A stretch of 63,037 bases of DNA from Thermobacillus sp. ZCTH02-B1. Lineage in GTDB: Bacteria; Bacillota; Bacilli; Paenibacillales; Paenibacillaceae. The stretch spans positions 1 to 63,037 of the forward strand of contig NZ_LZRU01000025.1 of the NCBI RefSeq assembly GCF_002159085.1, written 5' to 3'. Both the position numbers and the translations under genes were made by a program. Under the pieces are notes generated by a model, which saw only the letters and a list, made by a program, of their open reading frames with translations, had not been told where the DNA came from and searched no databases. Below, piece by piece: positions 53,605 to 62,166 of the stretch (its first letter is position 1; the number at the start of each line of letters is the position of its first letter).

Positions 53605-54411
53605 AGATACCCTCCTGCCACTGGTTCAAAATCGGCTCAACTTGATGAGCCATAAGCAGAAGGGATGCAGATGTGCGGCATTCAAGGAAACCGAAGCAGG
53701 TTCCGCGAGGGCCAAAGCATAGAGGATTCAAAGGGAAATTGAAACACGCGAGGAATGAAAGTTTGGAGAAATTTGCTTTCGGATTTTCTGATTCTATTTT
53801 AATGGACGCCGGAACGCATTTTCAAATTTTTACGGCAACAATTTTTCTCACGCGGCCCGGATCGGGGCATCAACGTTTCTGAAATCCCGCGCCCCGCTTC
53901 TTCGAATCCGCCCGCATCACAAGAAAAAAGCGATCAGGGCGAGAAAAACGGCCGGAAACGGTTTGAAATCGCCGGCATCCGAGACAACCTGCGGATTTCG
54001 AAAAAAATACAACGCCCCTTCCGACCGGCTTTAGGCCGCTTGCCAAAAAGCCAAGGCCCGGAGATTTGCCCCCGGGCCTGGCCACTGATGCCATGGAAGC
54101 CTTTCAACTTGTCATGGCATTGACGGCCTTCAGCACGTCTCTGCTGACGCTGCTGAAGTTCATCTTCGACTTTGAGACAGAGACTTTTTCCTCTCCAAGG
54201 ATAGCGTCACTTTCTGATGCAAAGTATATCTCTTTTTTCTTCACTTATCAAGACTTTGACATGCCAGCCTGATTTGGCAGGAACCCGGCCGGGCCCCTCA
54301 TAAACAAACGTTGCACCGTTTGCGTTCCAGCGTCAACTTCCCGGCTTCCATGATACACGGTCTCGGGCTCTCAACAGGAATTTGGTAAAGAGATCTCGAA
54401 CATCAACAAAA
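53605..54411. other. Intergenic stretch with one minus-strand terminator
   Basis: No gene I can support lies in these 807 bp. A hairpin AGGCCCGG / CCGGGCCT (54054-54079) followed on the minus strand by TTGGCTTTTT (to 54044) is a likely terminator for leftward transcripts. A 13 bp element AACGTTGCACCGT at 54307 recurs inside the repeat array. A short hydrophobic plus-strand frame from 54093 is discussed under rejected items. Confidence 0.5.
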
Positions 54412-54639
54412 TCAAGGCCGGAAAGCCGGCCTCTCCCACGCTTCCAGCAGGTTTCGAATCTGTCCGTTCTCGTCCAACTCGATGTATCGTTCCTGCTCCA
54501 GGACTTTCAGCCCGGCCATGACGTCGGGCCTGGAGCGGCCCGATTTGATCTGAAGTTCCTTCAGCGTCGGGAAACGGCCGCGGCCGGCACTGTAGTTGGC
54601 GATGATCCGGAGCAGTTTGCGGTCCCTGTCTGAAAGCAT
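54412..54639 (-). CDS. Small winged-helix DNA-binding protein (LexA N-terminal-like)
   Basis: A 75-residue protein that reads like the DNA-binding domain of LexA alone: LSDRDRKLLRIIANYSAGRG, FPTLKELQIKSGRSRPDVMA, and LKVLEQERYIELDENGQI. There is no protease domain. ATG 54639 has GGAAGGGG six bases upstream; the longer frame to 54693 is not used. A candidate regulator of the element or of the adjacent array; the target is unknown. Confidence 0.6.
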   Translation of the reverse strand: MLSDRDRKLLRIIANYSAGRGRFPTLKELQIKSGRSRPDVMAGLKVLEQERYIELDENGQIRNLLEAWERPAFRP

Positions 54640-54741
54640 CCAAATCCCCTTCCGTAAAACGCGAACATTTGTTCCTGAATTAAACTTTAACAAGTGTGTC
54701 CCTCAGGAATCAAGATGATGACCACACGGGAGGCGTTCAAT

Positions 54742-54978
54742 GTGAAATGCATTCATTGCGGCGCAGAATGCGCAGAACTGAGAGGCAACCTGGGATGGAC
54801 CAGCGAGGACAATATCGAGGTGACCGTTTCGGGGACAACCTTTCATGCCTGCACCGCTTGCAGCGTTGCCTTCCTGCCGCCTCACATCAAGAGATGGCTT
54901 GAGAAGGCCCTGGCGGAAAAACGCGCCATCGGGGGCCCGCCCCACCTGTTCCTGAACGCAGCCGCTTTGGGCTCCTGA
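54742..54978 (+). CDS. Small Cys-rich (Zn-finger) protein
   Basis: A 78-residue protein with CIHCGAEC at residues 3-10 and CTAC near 37, spacing suited to one zinc ion, and a helical C-terminus (LPPHIKRWLEKALAEKRAIG). The GTG at 54742 is chosen since CGGGAGG is eight bases upstream. It points into the repeat array, whose first unit begins at the stop codon. Confidence 0.5.
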   Translation: MKCIHCGAECAELRGNLGWTSEDNIEVTVSGTTFHACTACSVAFLPPHIKRWLEKALAEKRAIGGPPHLFLNAAALGS

Positions 54979-54980
54979 TA

Positions 54981-55277
54981 TGTCCAGAAATATGGGACGA
55001 AATGTCCTGAAAAAAAGACCCCGAAATGGGAGATCAAATAGGCCAAAGAAAAGGGACGACAAGCAAAAATAGGGGGGTCTCAAGCCAAAGATTTGGGGCC
55101 GGCCAAATTTCAAGCCAAACAAAAGGGGTCAAAGGCCAAAAATATGGGGTTTGAAGGCCAAAAAAATGGGGCGAGCCGTTTGAAAGGCCAAAAATAGAGG
55201 GTGAAAGGCCAAAAAAAAAAGGGGCGGAAATGGAAAATATTGGGCCGCTTTTTACCGGAAAGGCCAAAGAAAAGGGG
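54981..55277 (+). repeat. A-tract repeat array, block 1 (forward)
   Basis: About thirteen imperfect units of the form GGCCAAAAATATGGGG. Good copies start at 55134, 55156, 55186, 55207 and 55262; weaker ones at 54982, 55004, 55041, 55061, 55083, 55101, 55113 and 55230. The first two have TGTCC instead of GGCC. Start-to-start distances of the good run are 21, 22, 30, 21, 23 and 32 bp. The DNA between units is not repeated, and no open frame of the right periodicity explains it. Confidence 0.85.
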
Positions 55278-55304
55278 TGAAGCGGGGGTTTTGACGCCGT
55301 TTCA

Positions 55305-55511
55305 CCCCATATTTTTGTCCTTGGAGAGGTGAGCGGGGCAGAACGCCCCATATTTTTGGCCATTGCCATGCCCCATTTTTTTGGCCATTGGCTGCGGGCG
55401 TGTGAATCGACCCCTTATTTTTGGCTTGAAACACCCCCTATTTTTGGCCTGAACGATGCGCGGAATGGGAACGCCCCTTATTTTTGGCCTGAAAGATTCC
55501 TGTTTTTGGTC
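55305..55511 (-). repeat. A-tract repeat array, block 2 (inverted)
   Basis: Seven inverted copies (CCCCATATTTTTGGCC type) ending at 55320, 55361, 55386, 55426, 55449, 55489 and 55511; distances 41, 25, 40, 23, 40 and 22 bp. The copy at 55346-55361 is the perfect 16 bp complement of the one at 55134-55149, so blocks 1 and 2 form a large interrupted inverted repeat. Confidence 0.85.
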
Positions 55512-55642
55512 TGTGCGCGGACATGGCGGAAACAGCCCCTCATTGGGGCCTGAACGTTGCACCGTGCAACTTTTACGTTTGGCCTTTATTATGACAGCGA
55601 TCAGGATCTGCTTTTTTCCGGTCTTTCGCTTGAAGCGGGGCC

Positions 55643-56075
55643 GTCCCTTTTGACAGGACATATACATATGACTGCCAATTTCGAATCTATATGACCATTC
55701 AAATTTAACTTAGGAACAACGTGTCATCCATCTGGACATATCACAGTTCCCGAATATTTGGGGCCCAAACGTTGCACCATTCACCCTTATTGGGGTTGTA
55801 CTCATGTATACGTTTTCAGTACTGCAATGCACATATTCGAAACTCTGTTAGCATTCCTATTCCCCTTTTCAAGGACATTTAGAGCGACAGATCATCTTCC
55901 CTTTTTTCTGGACATTAGGCGCATTCACTTCCCTTTTTACTGGACATTAGACACATACATTTCCCTTTTTTCTGGACATTTTGCTGGGCATTTTTCGAAC
56001 GGAGATTAGGCCGTCCCTTTTGACTGGACATTGAAATGATCAGCAATCCTAAGGCGTTTACCTTTTTTCTGGACA
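55643..56075 (-). repeat. A-tract repeat array, block 3 (inverted, TGTCC subfamily)
   Basis: Units of the form CCCTTTTTTCTGGACATT (complement AATGTCCAGAAAAAAGGG). GGACA elements end at 55660, 55738, 55877, 55914, 55946, 55978, 56030 and 56075. Three of them, near 55899, 55931 and 55963, are nearly identical and 32 bp apart. The block is sparser and more AT-rich than blocks 1 and 2. Confidence 0.75.
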
Positions 56076-56114
56076 TAATGTAACCGGCCCATGAAGATTC
56101 ACGGTTCAATTTGA

Positions 56115-56241
56115 TATGTCCAAAAATTTCTGGCGAAACGTCTTTCATGGCAGTGATTTGTCCAAAGATACCGGGCCATATGTCCAAAGAATTCGGGTAA
56201 ATACATATCCTGTCCGGCTGAAATGTCCAAAGATACCGGGT
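56115..56241 (+). repeat. A-tract repeat array, block 4 (forward, TGTCC subfamily)
   Basis: Four units TGTCCAAAGATACCGGG or similar, starting at 56117, 56159, 56181 and 56224, that is 42, 22 and 43 bp apart. Confidence 0.75.
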
Positions 56242-56261
56242 GAATGGCCGCCGGATCACCG

Positions 56262-56402
56262 CTTCGCCCTATTTTTTTGGTCATATTTGAGGCGCGATTC
56301 ACTAGATTGTTTTGGACATTTCGTGGGTTACTCCGGTTCTTTTGGACATATTAGGGCTGAGGGGGAGGGCGGGCCCTTCCTCTCCCCCTATTTTTTGGGA
56401 CA
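56262..56402 (-). repeat. A-tract repeat array, block 5 (inverted)
   Basis: Four units (CCCTATTTTTTTGGTCA, TTTTGGACATTT, CTTTTGGACATAT, CCCCCTATTTTTTGGGACA) ending near 56283, 56318, 56348 and 56402. The array stops about 120 bp before the end of the minus-strand orphan gene. Confidence 0.7.
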
Positions 56403-56521
56403 TATTCCCGCCGCGAGAACCTATTCCAAAGGAGTAAAAGGCACGCGTACGTTCCCGGGTATGAGGGAAATGAATCGGAGTTTTACCGACCAACCGACAT
56501 GCTTCGATCGTGAATATAGTG

Positions 56522-57217
56522 TTACGTATGTTTACGAACTATTATTTGAAGATCTAACAATTCCTCTTTTTTGCAAACTTTAGATATATCACTAATATCA
56601 CCAATATCATAAATTTTATATTCAGGAACATTATCAATAACTACAATTCTGTATTCTTGTTGATACGCATACCTTTTATCTTTATAAAAAAACATCCTAA
56701 ATTGCTGTTCAAAATATGTATCATGGTATTCATCAAATTGAGTTTCCATATCAATATATGTTACGAGAGACGCACGAAATTTATAGCCATGGTTTTCAAA
56801 ATAACTTTTAAACCTATTGACAAAAGGTTTTGATTGAATTAAGACAGCAGTGTCACCAAAACCATCAAATAACGAGTATAAAAACGATTCATCGATTTTA
56901 TAAATAATACAATCATTATTTTCCTCATATTTCACTAAATTTTTATGGTTTACATAAGTCATACAATAAATTGGGATGTTATCTGTAAAATTGAACTTAA
57001 AAGAAATTTCCTGTATTCCTTTAACTTCGGTTTTATCATCTCCAATCAATAATTTTGTGCCTTTGGGAAACACAATTAATGCCTCTTTTTTATCTCCTCT
57101 TACTGTATCACAATTTATTTTCTCAATTTCTCTGAAATACTTAACATTTTTCATATACAAACGACCAGCGAGAATATCAGAAGCAAATTTTTCTTGAGTA
57201 AACTTTAAAAAGAACAT
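56522..57217 (-). CDS. AT-rich orphan protein, unknown function
   Basis: A 231-residue soluble protein encoded at very low GC, unlike its surroundings. It begins MFFLKFTQEKFASDILAG with LYMKNVKYFREIE and a RGDKKEA motif, has a NIPIYCMTYVNHKN strand region, and ends with FYKDKRYAYQQEYRIVVID. The layout (short N-terminal 'leader' motif, a late EYR) recalls DUF2971-like proteins seen on mobile elements, but I cannot assign it. ATG 57217 is chosen since GGAGG is six bases upstream. It stands alone between the repeat array and the restriction operon. Confidence 0.65.
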   Translation of the reverse strand: MFFLKFTQEKFASDILAGRLYMKNVKYFREIEKINCDTVRGDKKEALIVFPKGTKLLIGDDKTEVKGIQEISFKFNFTDNIPIYCMTYVNHKNLVKYEENNDCIIYKIDESFLYSLFDGFGDTAVLIQSKPFVNRFKSYFENHGYKFRASLVTYIDMETQFDEYHDTYFEQQFRMFFYKDKRYAYQQEYRIVVIDNVPEYKIYDIGDISDISKVCKKEELLDLQIIVRKHT

Positions 57218-57289
57218 TATAGCCTCCATTTATGAAATGCTCACGTTATGAAGACCGCACGCATGATTCGATCAATGCCTTGACGATAC

Positions 57290-57484
57290 TCATCGACTAT
57301 CGGCTTGTTGCCGTAACCTTTTTGGCTTTTTTAAGATATCCATTAGACAGTTCCGGTGGCGAAGCATCACTTCGTCTTCAAATTCCCAAGGTTTTGTAGT
57401 CAGGAACCTGCTTGCTTTAACCGCTTTCAAAATATCAGCCCTTGACGTCCCTAAAAGTAGCGACCCGCCTCCACACTTATTGGT
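57290..57484 (-). pseudogene. Possible gene remnant without a start
   Basis: The minus strand stays open for about 64 codons and reads GTSRADILKAVKASRFLTT, KPWEFEDEVMLRHRNCLMD, ILKKPKRLRQQADSR before a stop at 57290. The composition looks coding, but there is no start codon or ribosome binding site and a stop just upstream. The family is not recognised. The rest of 57218-57576 shows nothing supportable. Confidence 0.25.
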
Positions 57485-57576
57485 TCAGGTACTTTTTCGA
57501 TAATGAGAATGTAAATTGGTCTACCAGAGTTGAAAAATATTCACCATTTGTATTGAAAACTTGCGCGTCACATTTT

Positions 57577-59079
57577 TTACACTTGTTTGTATCCAATGTT
57601 AATGATTGGATTGAAGTCTGCCGATATGACGGTCTTTCTCCATTCAACTAATTTCATCAGTAAAATCAATGATTTTAATTCGGAAATTTTTTGAATAGTA
57701 TTTTTTCTCTCCAAAATCAACCATAAGCAAATGTTTTTCGGCCTTACCTTTTCCCCATTAATTTCTATATAATCCTCATGGTTTTGCAAAATTCTAACAG
57801 TATTTAGCGATTGATCTATTACATATCCCAATTTTTGAGGTGTGCCCATTTTTACAAAGTATAAGGTGCCATCTTTATATAAATCCATTTTTTCAATTCT
57901 ATATTTTTTCTTGAAAGTAAAATCCTTGTCAAAACACAAAAATCCCTCCGATTCTTTATCCCTATTAAATTTCGCCTCATCAAGATCCTTTGGTAAAAAT
58001 TCATAGTCGTGAATCGCAATATTAATTTTATCAACTTCATTTTGTAGATAAGTGATATATGATTGATTAAAACGATACCACCTTCCATTCATTAAGCAAT
58101 GTCCTTCATCATCAACAAAATCAAGAGTATTTTTCAACGGCTCACTTCTTGGGCGGCTCTGTTCATTTGTAATCCTCACTTTAATGTTGTTTATATCTCG
58201 TTTTAGGTCTATCTTGTTCTCTTTAATAAATTCAATTAATCGATGAATATTCAAATCACCATAGTTTAATTCTTTTTCTCTAGGCTTATTACCTTTCATG
58301 TAAAAAGCATATTGGTTATTATCTGAGAAAACAAAATCAACACCATAAACTGACACTTCATCCGTCAGAGTTTCAATTGAGTGCGACAAAATTGCTTCAA
58401 CCAGTTTTTCATCCAAGTTTTGAATTAATTTTTCATCTTTCACTTCATCTACTTTCGGTAATGCAAAAAGTGATGGTTCACTCATTTTCTTTTCGATAGC
58501 ATCTAAAAACACATTTAATTTCGTAGGTTTTAAATCTATTTGAAAAAGAACTGAAGCACCAAAACTTACAACGTTTCCCCACATTTTTTTATCTATCGTT
58601 TTCGCCTTAACATATTGAAACGATTCTCCGCTATCATACTCAATAGGACTTCCGTCTTGATAAGTTGTAATGTTTTTATTCTTTCTTCCACCGAACAACC
58701 TTGAAGTCTTCATTCTTAGGTTATTTTGATCAACAATTCGTTCTGCAAGATTTAAACCAAAATCACTATCACAAAAATCCCTTAAGTAGAAATGACTCTT
58801 GCCCAAACTGATTGCGTAATAATTTTTTGCCTTTGACATAATCAGAACGCCAAAATAGAATTGGTTTTTTGGCAAATTCTCATCTTCAATGTCGATCAAA
58901 TCTTTATATAACTTTACCCACCAAATTTCGACAGAATCGGGTTCATCTGAAAAATAAAACTCCGCCCGATAGTCACCTATCATTTTTTCTGTTTTCAATA
59001 CTAGCCCTACTGATTCAAGTTTTTTACGTAATGAAGAAATTTTTTCGGGTTGGATTTTATAAATGTTGTATCTCGGCAT
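57577..59079 (-). CDS. TIGR04141/DUF6119-like protein linked to the restriction operon
   Basis: A 500-residue AT-rich protein. Parts resemble my memory of the 'sporadically distributed' TIGR04141 (DUF6119) family: a VLIMSKAKNYYAISLGKSHF segment near residue 85, DSDFGLNLAERIVDQNNL near 112, and a late HCLMNGRWYRFNQSYITYL block near 345. ATG 59079 has GGGGGTGA upstream. It starts 36 bp after the hsdR stop on the same strand, so it is probably co-transcribed with the type I system. Its biochemical role is unknown; a defence role is inferred from position. The assignment needs a profile search. Confidence 0.55.
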   Translation of the reverse strand: MPRYNIYKIQPEKISSLRKKLESVGLVLKTEKMIGDYRAEFYFSDEPDSVEIWWVKLYKDLIDIEDENLPKNQFYFGVLIMSKAKNYYAISLGKSHFYLRDFCDSDFGLNLAERIVDQNNLRMKTSRLFGGRKNKNITTYQDGSPIEYDSGESFQYVKAKTIDKKMWGNVVSFGASVLFQIDLKPTKLNVFLDAIEKKMSEPSLFALPKVDEVKDEKLIQNLDEKLVEAILSHSIETLTDEVSVYGVDFVFSDNNQYAFYMKGNKPREKELNYGDLNIHRLIEFIKENKIDLKRDINNIKVRITNEQSRPRSEPLKNTLDFVDDEGHCLMNGRWYRFNQSYITYLQNEVDKINIAIHDYEFLPKDLDEAKFNRDKESEGFLCFDKDFTFKKKYRIEKMDLYKDGTLYFVKMGTPQKLGYVIDQSLNTVRILQNHEDYIEINGEKVRPKNICLWLILERKNTIQKISELKSLILLMKLVEWRKTVISADFNPIINIGYKQV

Positions 59080-59115
59080 AACGTTCACCCCCAAAATCTT
59101 AAACCGGAATGAAAC

Positions 59116-62100
59116 TTAAGCCTCCAACGGCCAATCCTTGTATTTCTCCTTGGCCTTCTCGATGATGGCGTTCGTCAGGAACCGCAATTGCTCGCCCTTG
59201 ATGTTTTCCCGCATGAGCACCATTTTGACTGCCAGCGTCACTTTTGCCAGCACATCCTGGCGGTGCGGGTTCGTCCAGTCGATCTGGAACTCCTTCTTCA
59301 TGGCGGTCACGACTTTCCGGACCAATCCCGCCAGAAACTCGTTGGAAAAGACGCCGTCCCCCATGTGCTCGATCAGGTCATAAAACACCATTTCCTCTTC
59401 CGTCAGGCCGAGGGCTTCTTTCTTCCGGCGCTCTTCCAGAAGTTTCCTGCGTGCTTCCACCATCATCTTCGCGACAGCGGCGGCCGTAATGACGCGGTTG
59501 TGGTAGGCCTGGATCGTCTCCCGCAACTTCTTGCTCAGTTCGATGCCGAGCGGATGCCGCTGCCGTTCGAGATAAAAGATTTCCTCCTCCAGCAACTTCT
59601 GCAGCAGTTTGAGGCGCAGATCCGCGTGGGGCTTTTTCTCGAAATCGGCCAGAAACGCCTCGTCCAGGATCGAAATGTCCGGCTTCTCCAGGCCGGCCTT
59701 CTCGAACAGGTCGATCGCCTCTTCCCGGGCGCCGACGCTGCGGTCGATCAGTTTCTTCAGTTCCTCTTCGAGGTTCTTGGGCTTCGGCCCGCCTCCGACC
59801 GCGCCTTTCAGCCGTTTGATCTGGATCGCCGCGATTTCATACAGCAGCACCTCATTGGCCAGCGGCAGGACATTCGGCAGGTGCTTGACCAGTTGATACG
59901 CCTTGTCCAGCCTGGCCTGCGCGTTCAGGAACGCATCCTCGTCGGGCCCCATGAGGTGCCCCACGAAATCCGCAAGCCAGTCCTCGCGCTCCACCTTCGG
60001 CTTCGCCCGCCAGTTGGAGATGTCCACGCCCGGGGGAACGAATTTCCGGACGGCTTCCAAGGCTTCAAAGAAAATCGGCACGGCTTCCGCGGAAAGATCG
60101 CCGATCGGCTTGCCCTTGCCCCCGCCTTGCGTATATTTGTGCGTCGCTTCCTTCAGGGCGTCGGCTATGCCGATGTAGTCGACGACTACGCCGCCCGTCT
60201 TTCCGGGAAAGACCCGGTTGACGCGGGCGATGGCCTGGATCAGCCCATGCCCCTTCAGGGGCTTGTCTACATAAAGGTAGGTGAGCGGCGGGATGTCGGT
60301 GCCCGTCAGCCACATGTCCCGGACGATGACCAGTTTCAGCGGGTCGTCCGGGTCGCGCAGTTTGGCCTTGACGGCTTCCTGCTCCTCCTTCGTCTTGATG
60401 TGGGCATATTCGCTCCCAGGCTGCTTCTCGCGCCACTCTTTGGGATCCTTGTCGATGTTGCCCGTCATCACGACCTCTACCGGGGGGCAACCTTCGATCG
60501 CCCGCATCTTCTCGTACAGCCGCACGCAGATTTCCCGGCTCATGCAGACGATCATCCCCTTCGCCTGGGGAGACGCAGACCTGGTGAAATGCTCGATGAT
60601 GTCCCTTGCCAGCGTTTCCAGGCGCCTGGACGTACCCACCACCTTCTCCAGGGCGGCCCACTTCATCCGGTGTTCTTCCCTCTCGCCGTCGCCGACTTCA
60701 TTGATGATCTGTCGGAACTCTTCATCCAGATTGGGGTTCTCCAGATCCAACGGAATCAGGCGGGATTCATAGTAAATGGGAAGCGTTGCACCGTCCAGCG
60801 TGGCCTGCTGCATGTCGTAGACGTGAATGAGATTGCCGAACACCTCGTATGTATTCCGGTCGGAGAAGGTGATCGGCGTGCCGGTAAAGGCGATGTGGGA
60901 CGCATTCGGCAAAGCGCGGCGCAGGTTGCCGGCGAATCCTTCAAAATTGTACTGGGTGCGATGGGCTTCATCTGAAACCACCACAATGTTCCGGCGCTCG
61001 GAGCAGACCGGAAAAGCCCCCTCGCCTTCTTTCAGGCGGAATTTCTCAATGGTGGTAAAGATGATCTGGCCCGCCTCGTTGCGAAGCAGTTCCCTCAGTT
61101 CATCGGCGCTGTCCGCCTGGTGAACATGTCCGACAAGCGAAGCGCCCTTGACAAACGTTTCGTACAGTTGATTGTCCAGGTCGGTCCGGTCCACCTGGAT
61201 GACGATGGTCGGATTATCCATCTCGGGATGCCGAATGAGGATTCCCGCAAAAAAGAGCATGGACAGCGACTTGCCCGACCCCGTTGCATGCCAGATCACC
61301 CCGATCTTGCGGTCGCCGTCCGGGCGGGTGGCGCGCACGGCGTGCTCGACGGCAAAGCGGACGCCGAAGTATTGGTGATACTTGGCGCCGATCTTCACCG
61401 CATCCTTCTTGCCGTCTTTCATGAAGACTATGAAGTTGCGGATGTAGTCTAGCAGCCTCTCCTTGGGGAACAGCCCCTGGATGAGCGTCCGCATCGTATT
61501 GGTGAGGGTGTTGTCCACTTCCCTGCCGTCGATGGACTTCCAAGCCGCGTAATACTCTAACGGCGCCCCCGGCATGCCGTGGAGCGTTTGCGTTCCGTCG
61601 GAAATGACCGCAAAAGCGTTAAAGATGAACAGTTGCGGGATGTCATAGGTGTAGTTGGTGATTTGCGTGTAAGCGTCCTCAATGGACGCTTGTTCGCTGT
61701 AGGGGCTTTTCAGTTCAAAGACAACGAGCGGAATCCCGTTCACAAACACGATGAGGTCCGGGCGCCGCGCCATTCTCCCCTCGATGGGCAGTTGGTTCAC
61801 GACGAGAAAGTCGTTGGCTTCCGGCTCTTCCCAATTGACGGGGTACACATGCTGAAACATCTGTTCCCCGTTTTCTTCCCAGGAGAAATCGATTCCCTTC
61901 GTCAGCATTTCATGGAACCGCTCGTTCCGCTGGAGAAGCGTCACGCCGTCCGGATCGGTGAACCGGTCAACAAGCGCCGGAAGGTGCCGGGCGGGAATGC
62001 GGGGGTAGGTTTTCTTCAGAAACGCCTCCAGCCGGTCGCGAAGCACGACTTCGCCCAGCGACGAGCGGCCGAACATGTTCATTGCGTGCAGGTAATCATA

Positions 62101-62166
62101 CCCGATGTTTTTGAGGCGCTCGATCGTTGTTTCCTCGAAATCCGATTCGTAAAGGCCGTTAGGCAT
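59116..62166 (-). CDS. hsdR: Type I restriction enzyme, endonuclease/translocase subunit R
   Basis: A 1016-residue subunit that translocates and cuts unmodified DNA. The PD-(D/E)xK nuclease is visible as RRPDLIVF (Asp137) and VVFELKSP (Glu151, Lys153). Motor motifs are Walker A HATGSGKS (294-300), SDEAH (399-402), TGTPI, and QAIARVNRVF in motif VI. The C-terminal third is helical, as needed to bind the methylase core. ATG 62166 overlaps the hsdS stop by 8 bp. All key residues are intact. GC content is higher than in hsdS and the gene downstream. Confidence 0.92.
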   Translation of the reverse strand: MPNGLYESDFEETTIERLKNIGYDYLHAMNMFGRSSLGEVVLRDRLEAFLKKTYPRIPARHLPALVDRFTDPDGVTLLQRNERFHEMLTKGIDFSWEENGEQMFQHVYPVNWEEPEANDFLVVNQLPIEGRMARRPDLIVFVNGIPLVVFELKSPYSEQASIEDAYTQITNYTYDIPQLFIFNAFAVISDGTQTLHGMPGAPLEYYAAWKSIDGREVDNTLTNTMRTLIQGLFPKERLLDYIRNFIVFMKDGKKDAVKIGAKYHQYFGVRFAVEHAVRATRPDGDRKIGVIWHATGSGKSLSMLFFAGILIRHPEMDNPTIVIQVDRTDLDNQLYETFVKGASLVGHVHQADSADELRELLRNEAGQIIFTTIEKFRLKEGEGAFPVCSERRNIVVVSDEAHRTQYNFEGFAGNLRRALPNASHIAFTGTPITFSDRNTYEVFGNLIHVYDMQQATLDGATLPIYYESRLIPLDLENPNLDEEFRQIINEVGDGEREEHRMKWAALEKVVGTSRRLETLARDIIEHFTRSASPQAKGMIVCMSREICVRLYEKMRAIEGCPPVEVVMTGNIDKDPKEWREKQPGSEYAHIKTKEEQEAVKAKLRDPDDPLKLVIVRDMWLTGTDIPPLTYLYVDKPLKGHGLIQAIARVNRVFPGKTGGVVVDYIGIADALKEATHKYTQGGGKGKPIGDLSAEAVPIFFEALEAVRKFVPPGVDISNWRAKPKVEREDWLADFVGHLMGPDEDAFLNAQARLDKAYQLVKHLPNVLPLANEVLLYEIAAIQIKRLKGAVGGGPKPKNLEEELKKLIDRSVGAREEAIDLFEKAGLEKPDISILDEAFLADFEKKPHADLRLKLLQKLLEEEIFYLERQRHPLGIELSKKLRETIQAYHNRVITAAAVAKMMVEARRKLLEERRKKEALGLTEEEMVFYDLIEHMGDGVFSNEFLAGLVRKVVTAMKKEFQIDWTNPHRQDVLAKVTLAVKMVLMRENIKGEQLRFLTNAIIEKAKEKYKDWPLEA

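Larger units (their letters stand above)
54307..55780 (+). repeat. Three copies of a 13 bp AACGTTGCACC element
   Basis: AACGTTGCACCGT at 54307-54319 and 55553-55565, and AACGTTGCACCAT at 55768-55780. The second and third are each preceded by TTGGGGCC; the second extends into a perfect GTTGCAC-C-GTGCAAC palindrome and the first lies in CAAACG-N6-CGTTTG. They are distinct from the A-tract units but interleaved with them. Confidence 0.6.

Noticed and set aside
53870..54094. 74-residue minus-strand frame rich in Gly/Arg/Phe
   Set aside because: No ribosome binding site, and its start overlaps the terminator hairpin.
54093..54272. Small hydrophobic protein resembling holin-like type I toxins (MEAFQLVMALTAF...)
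   Set aside because: The N-terminus looks right, but there is no ribosome binding site, the second half is not toxin-like, and no antisense RNA promoter was seen.
55034..55667. Open frames in the repeat array (for example a minus-strand protein rich in PYFWPL/FGL repeats)
   Set aside because: They arise from translating the A-tract units; unit spacings are not multiples of three and no ribosome binding site precedes them.
54981..56402. CRISPR array
   Set aside because: Repeats are short (about 16 bp), imperfect and in both orientations; spacers vary from a few to about 35 bp; no cas genes are in the window.
56461..56583. Short plus-strand frame after the repeat array with a distant AAAGGAG
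   Set aside because: The ribosome binding site is too far from the ATG and the frame overlaps the end of the orphan gene.
59188..60975. 595-codon open frame antisense to hsdR
   Set aside because: Shadow frame; hsdR has intact nuclease and motor motifs.
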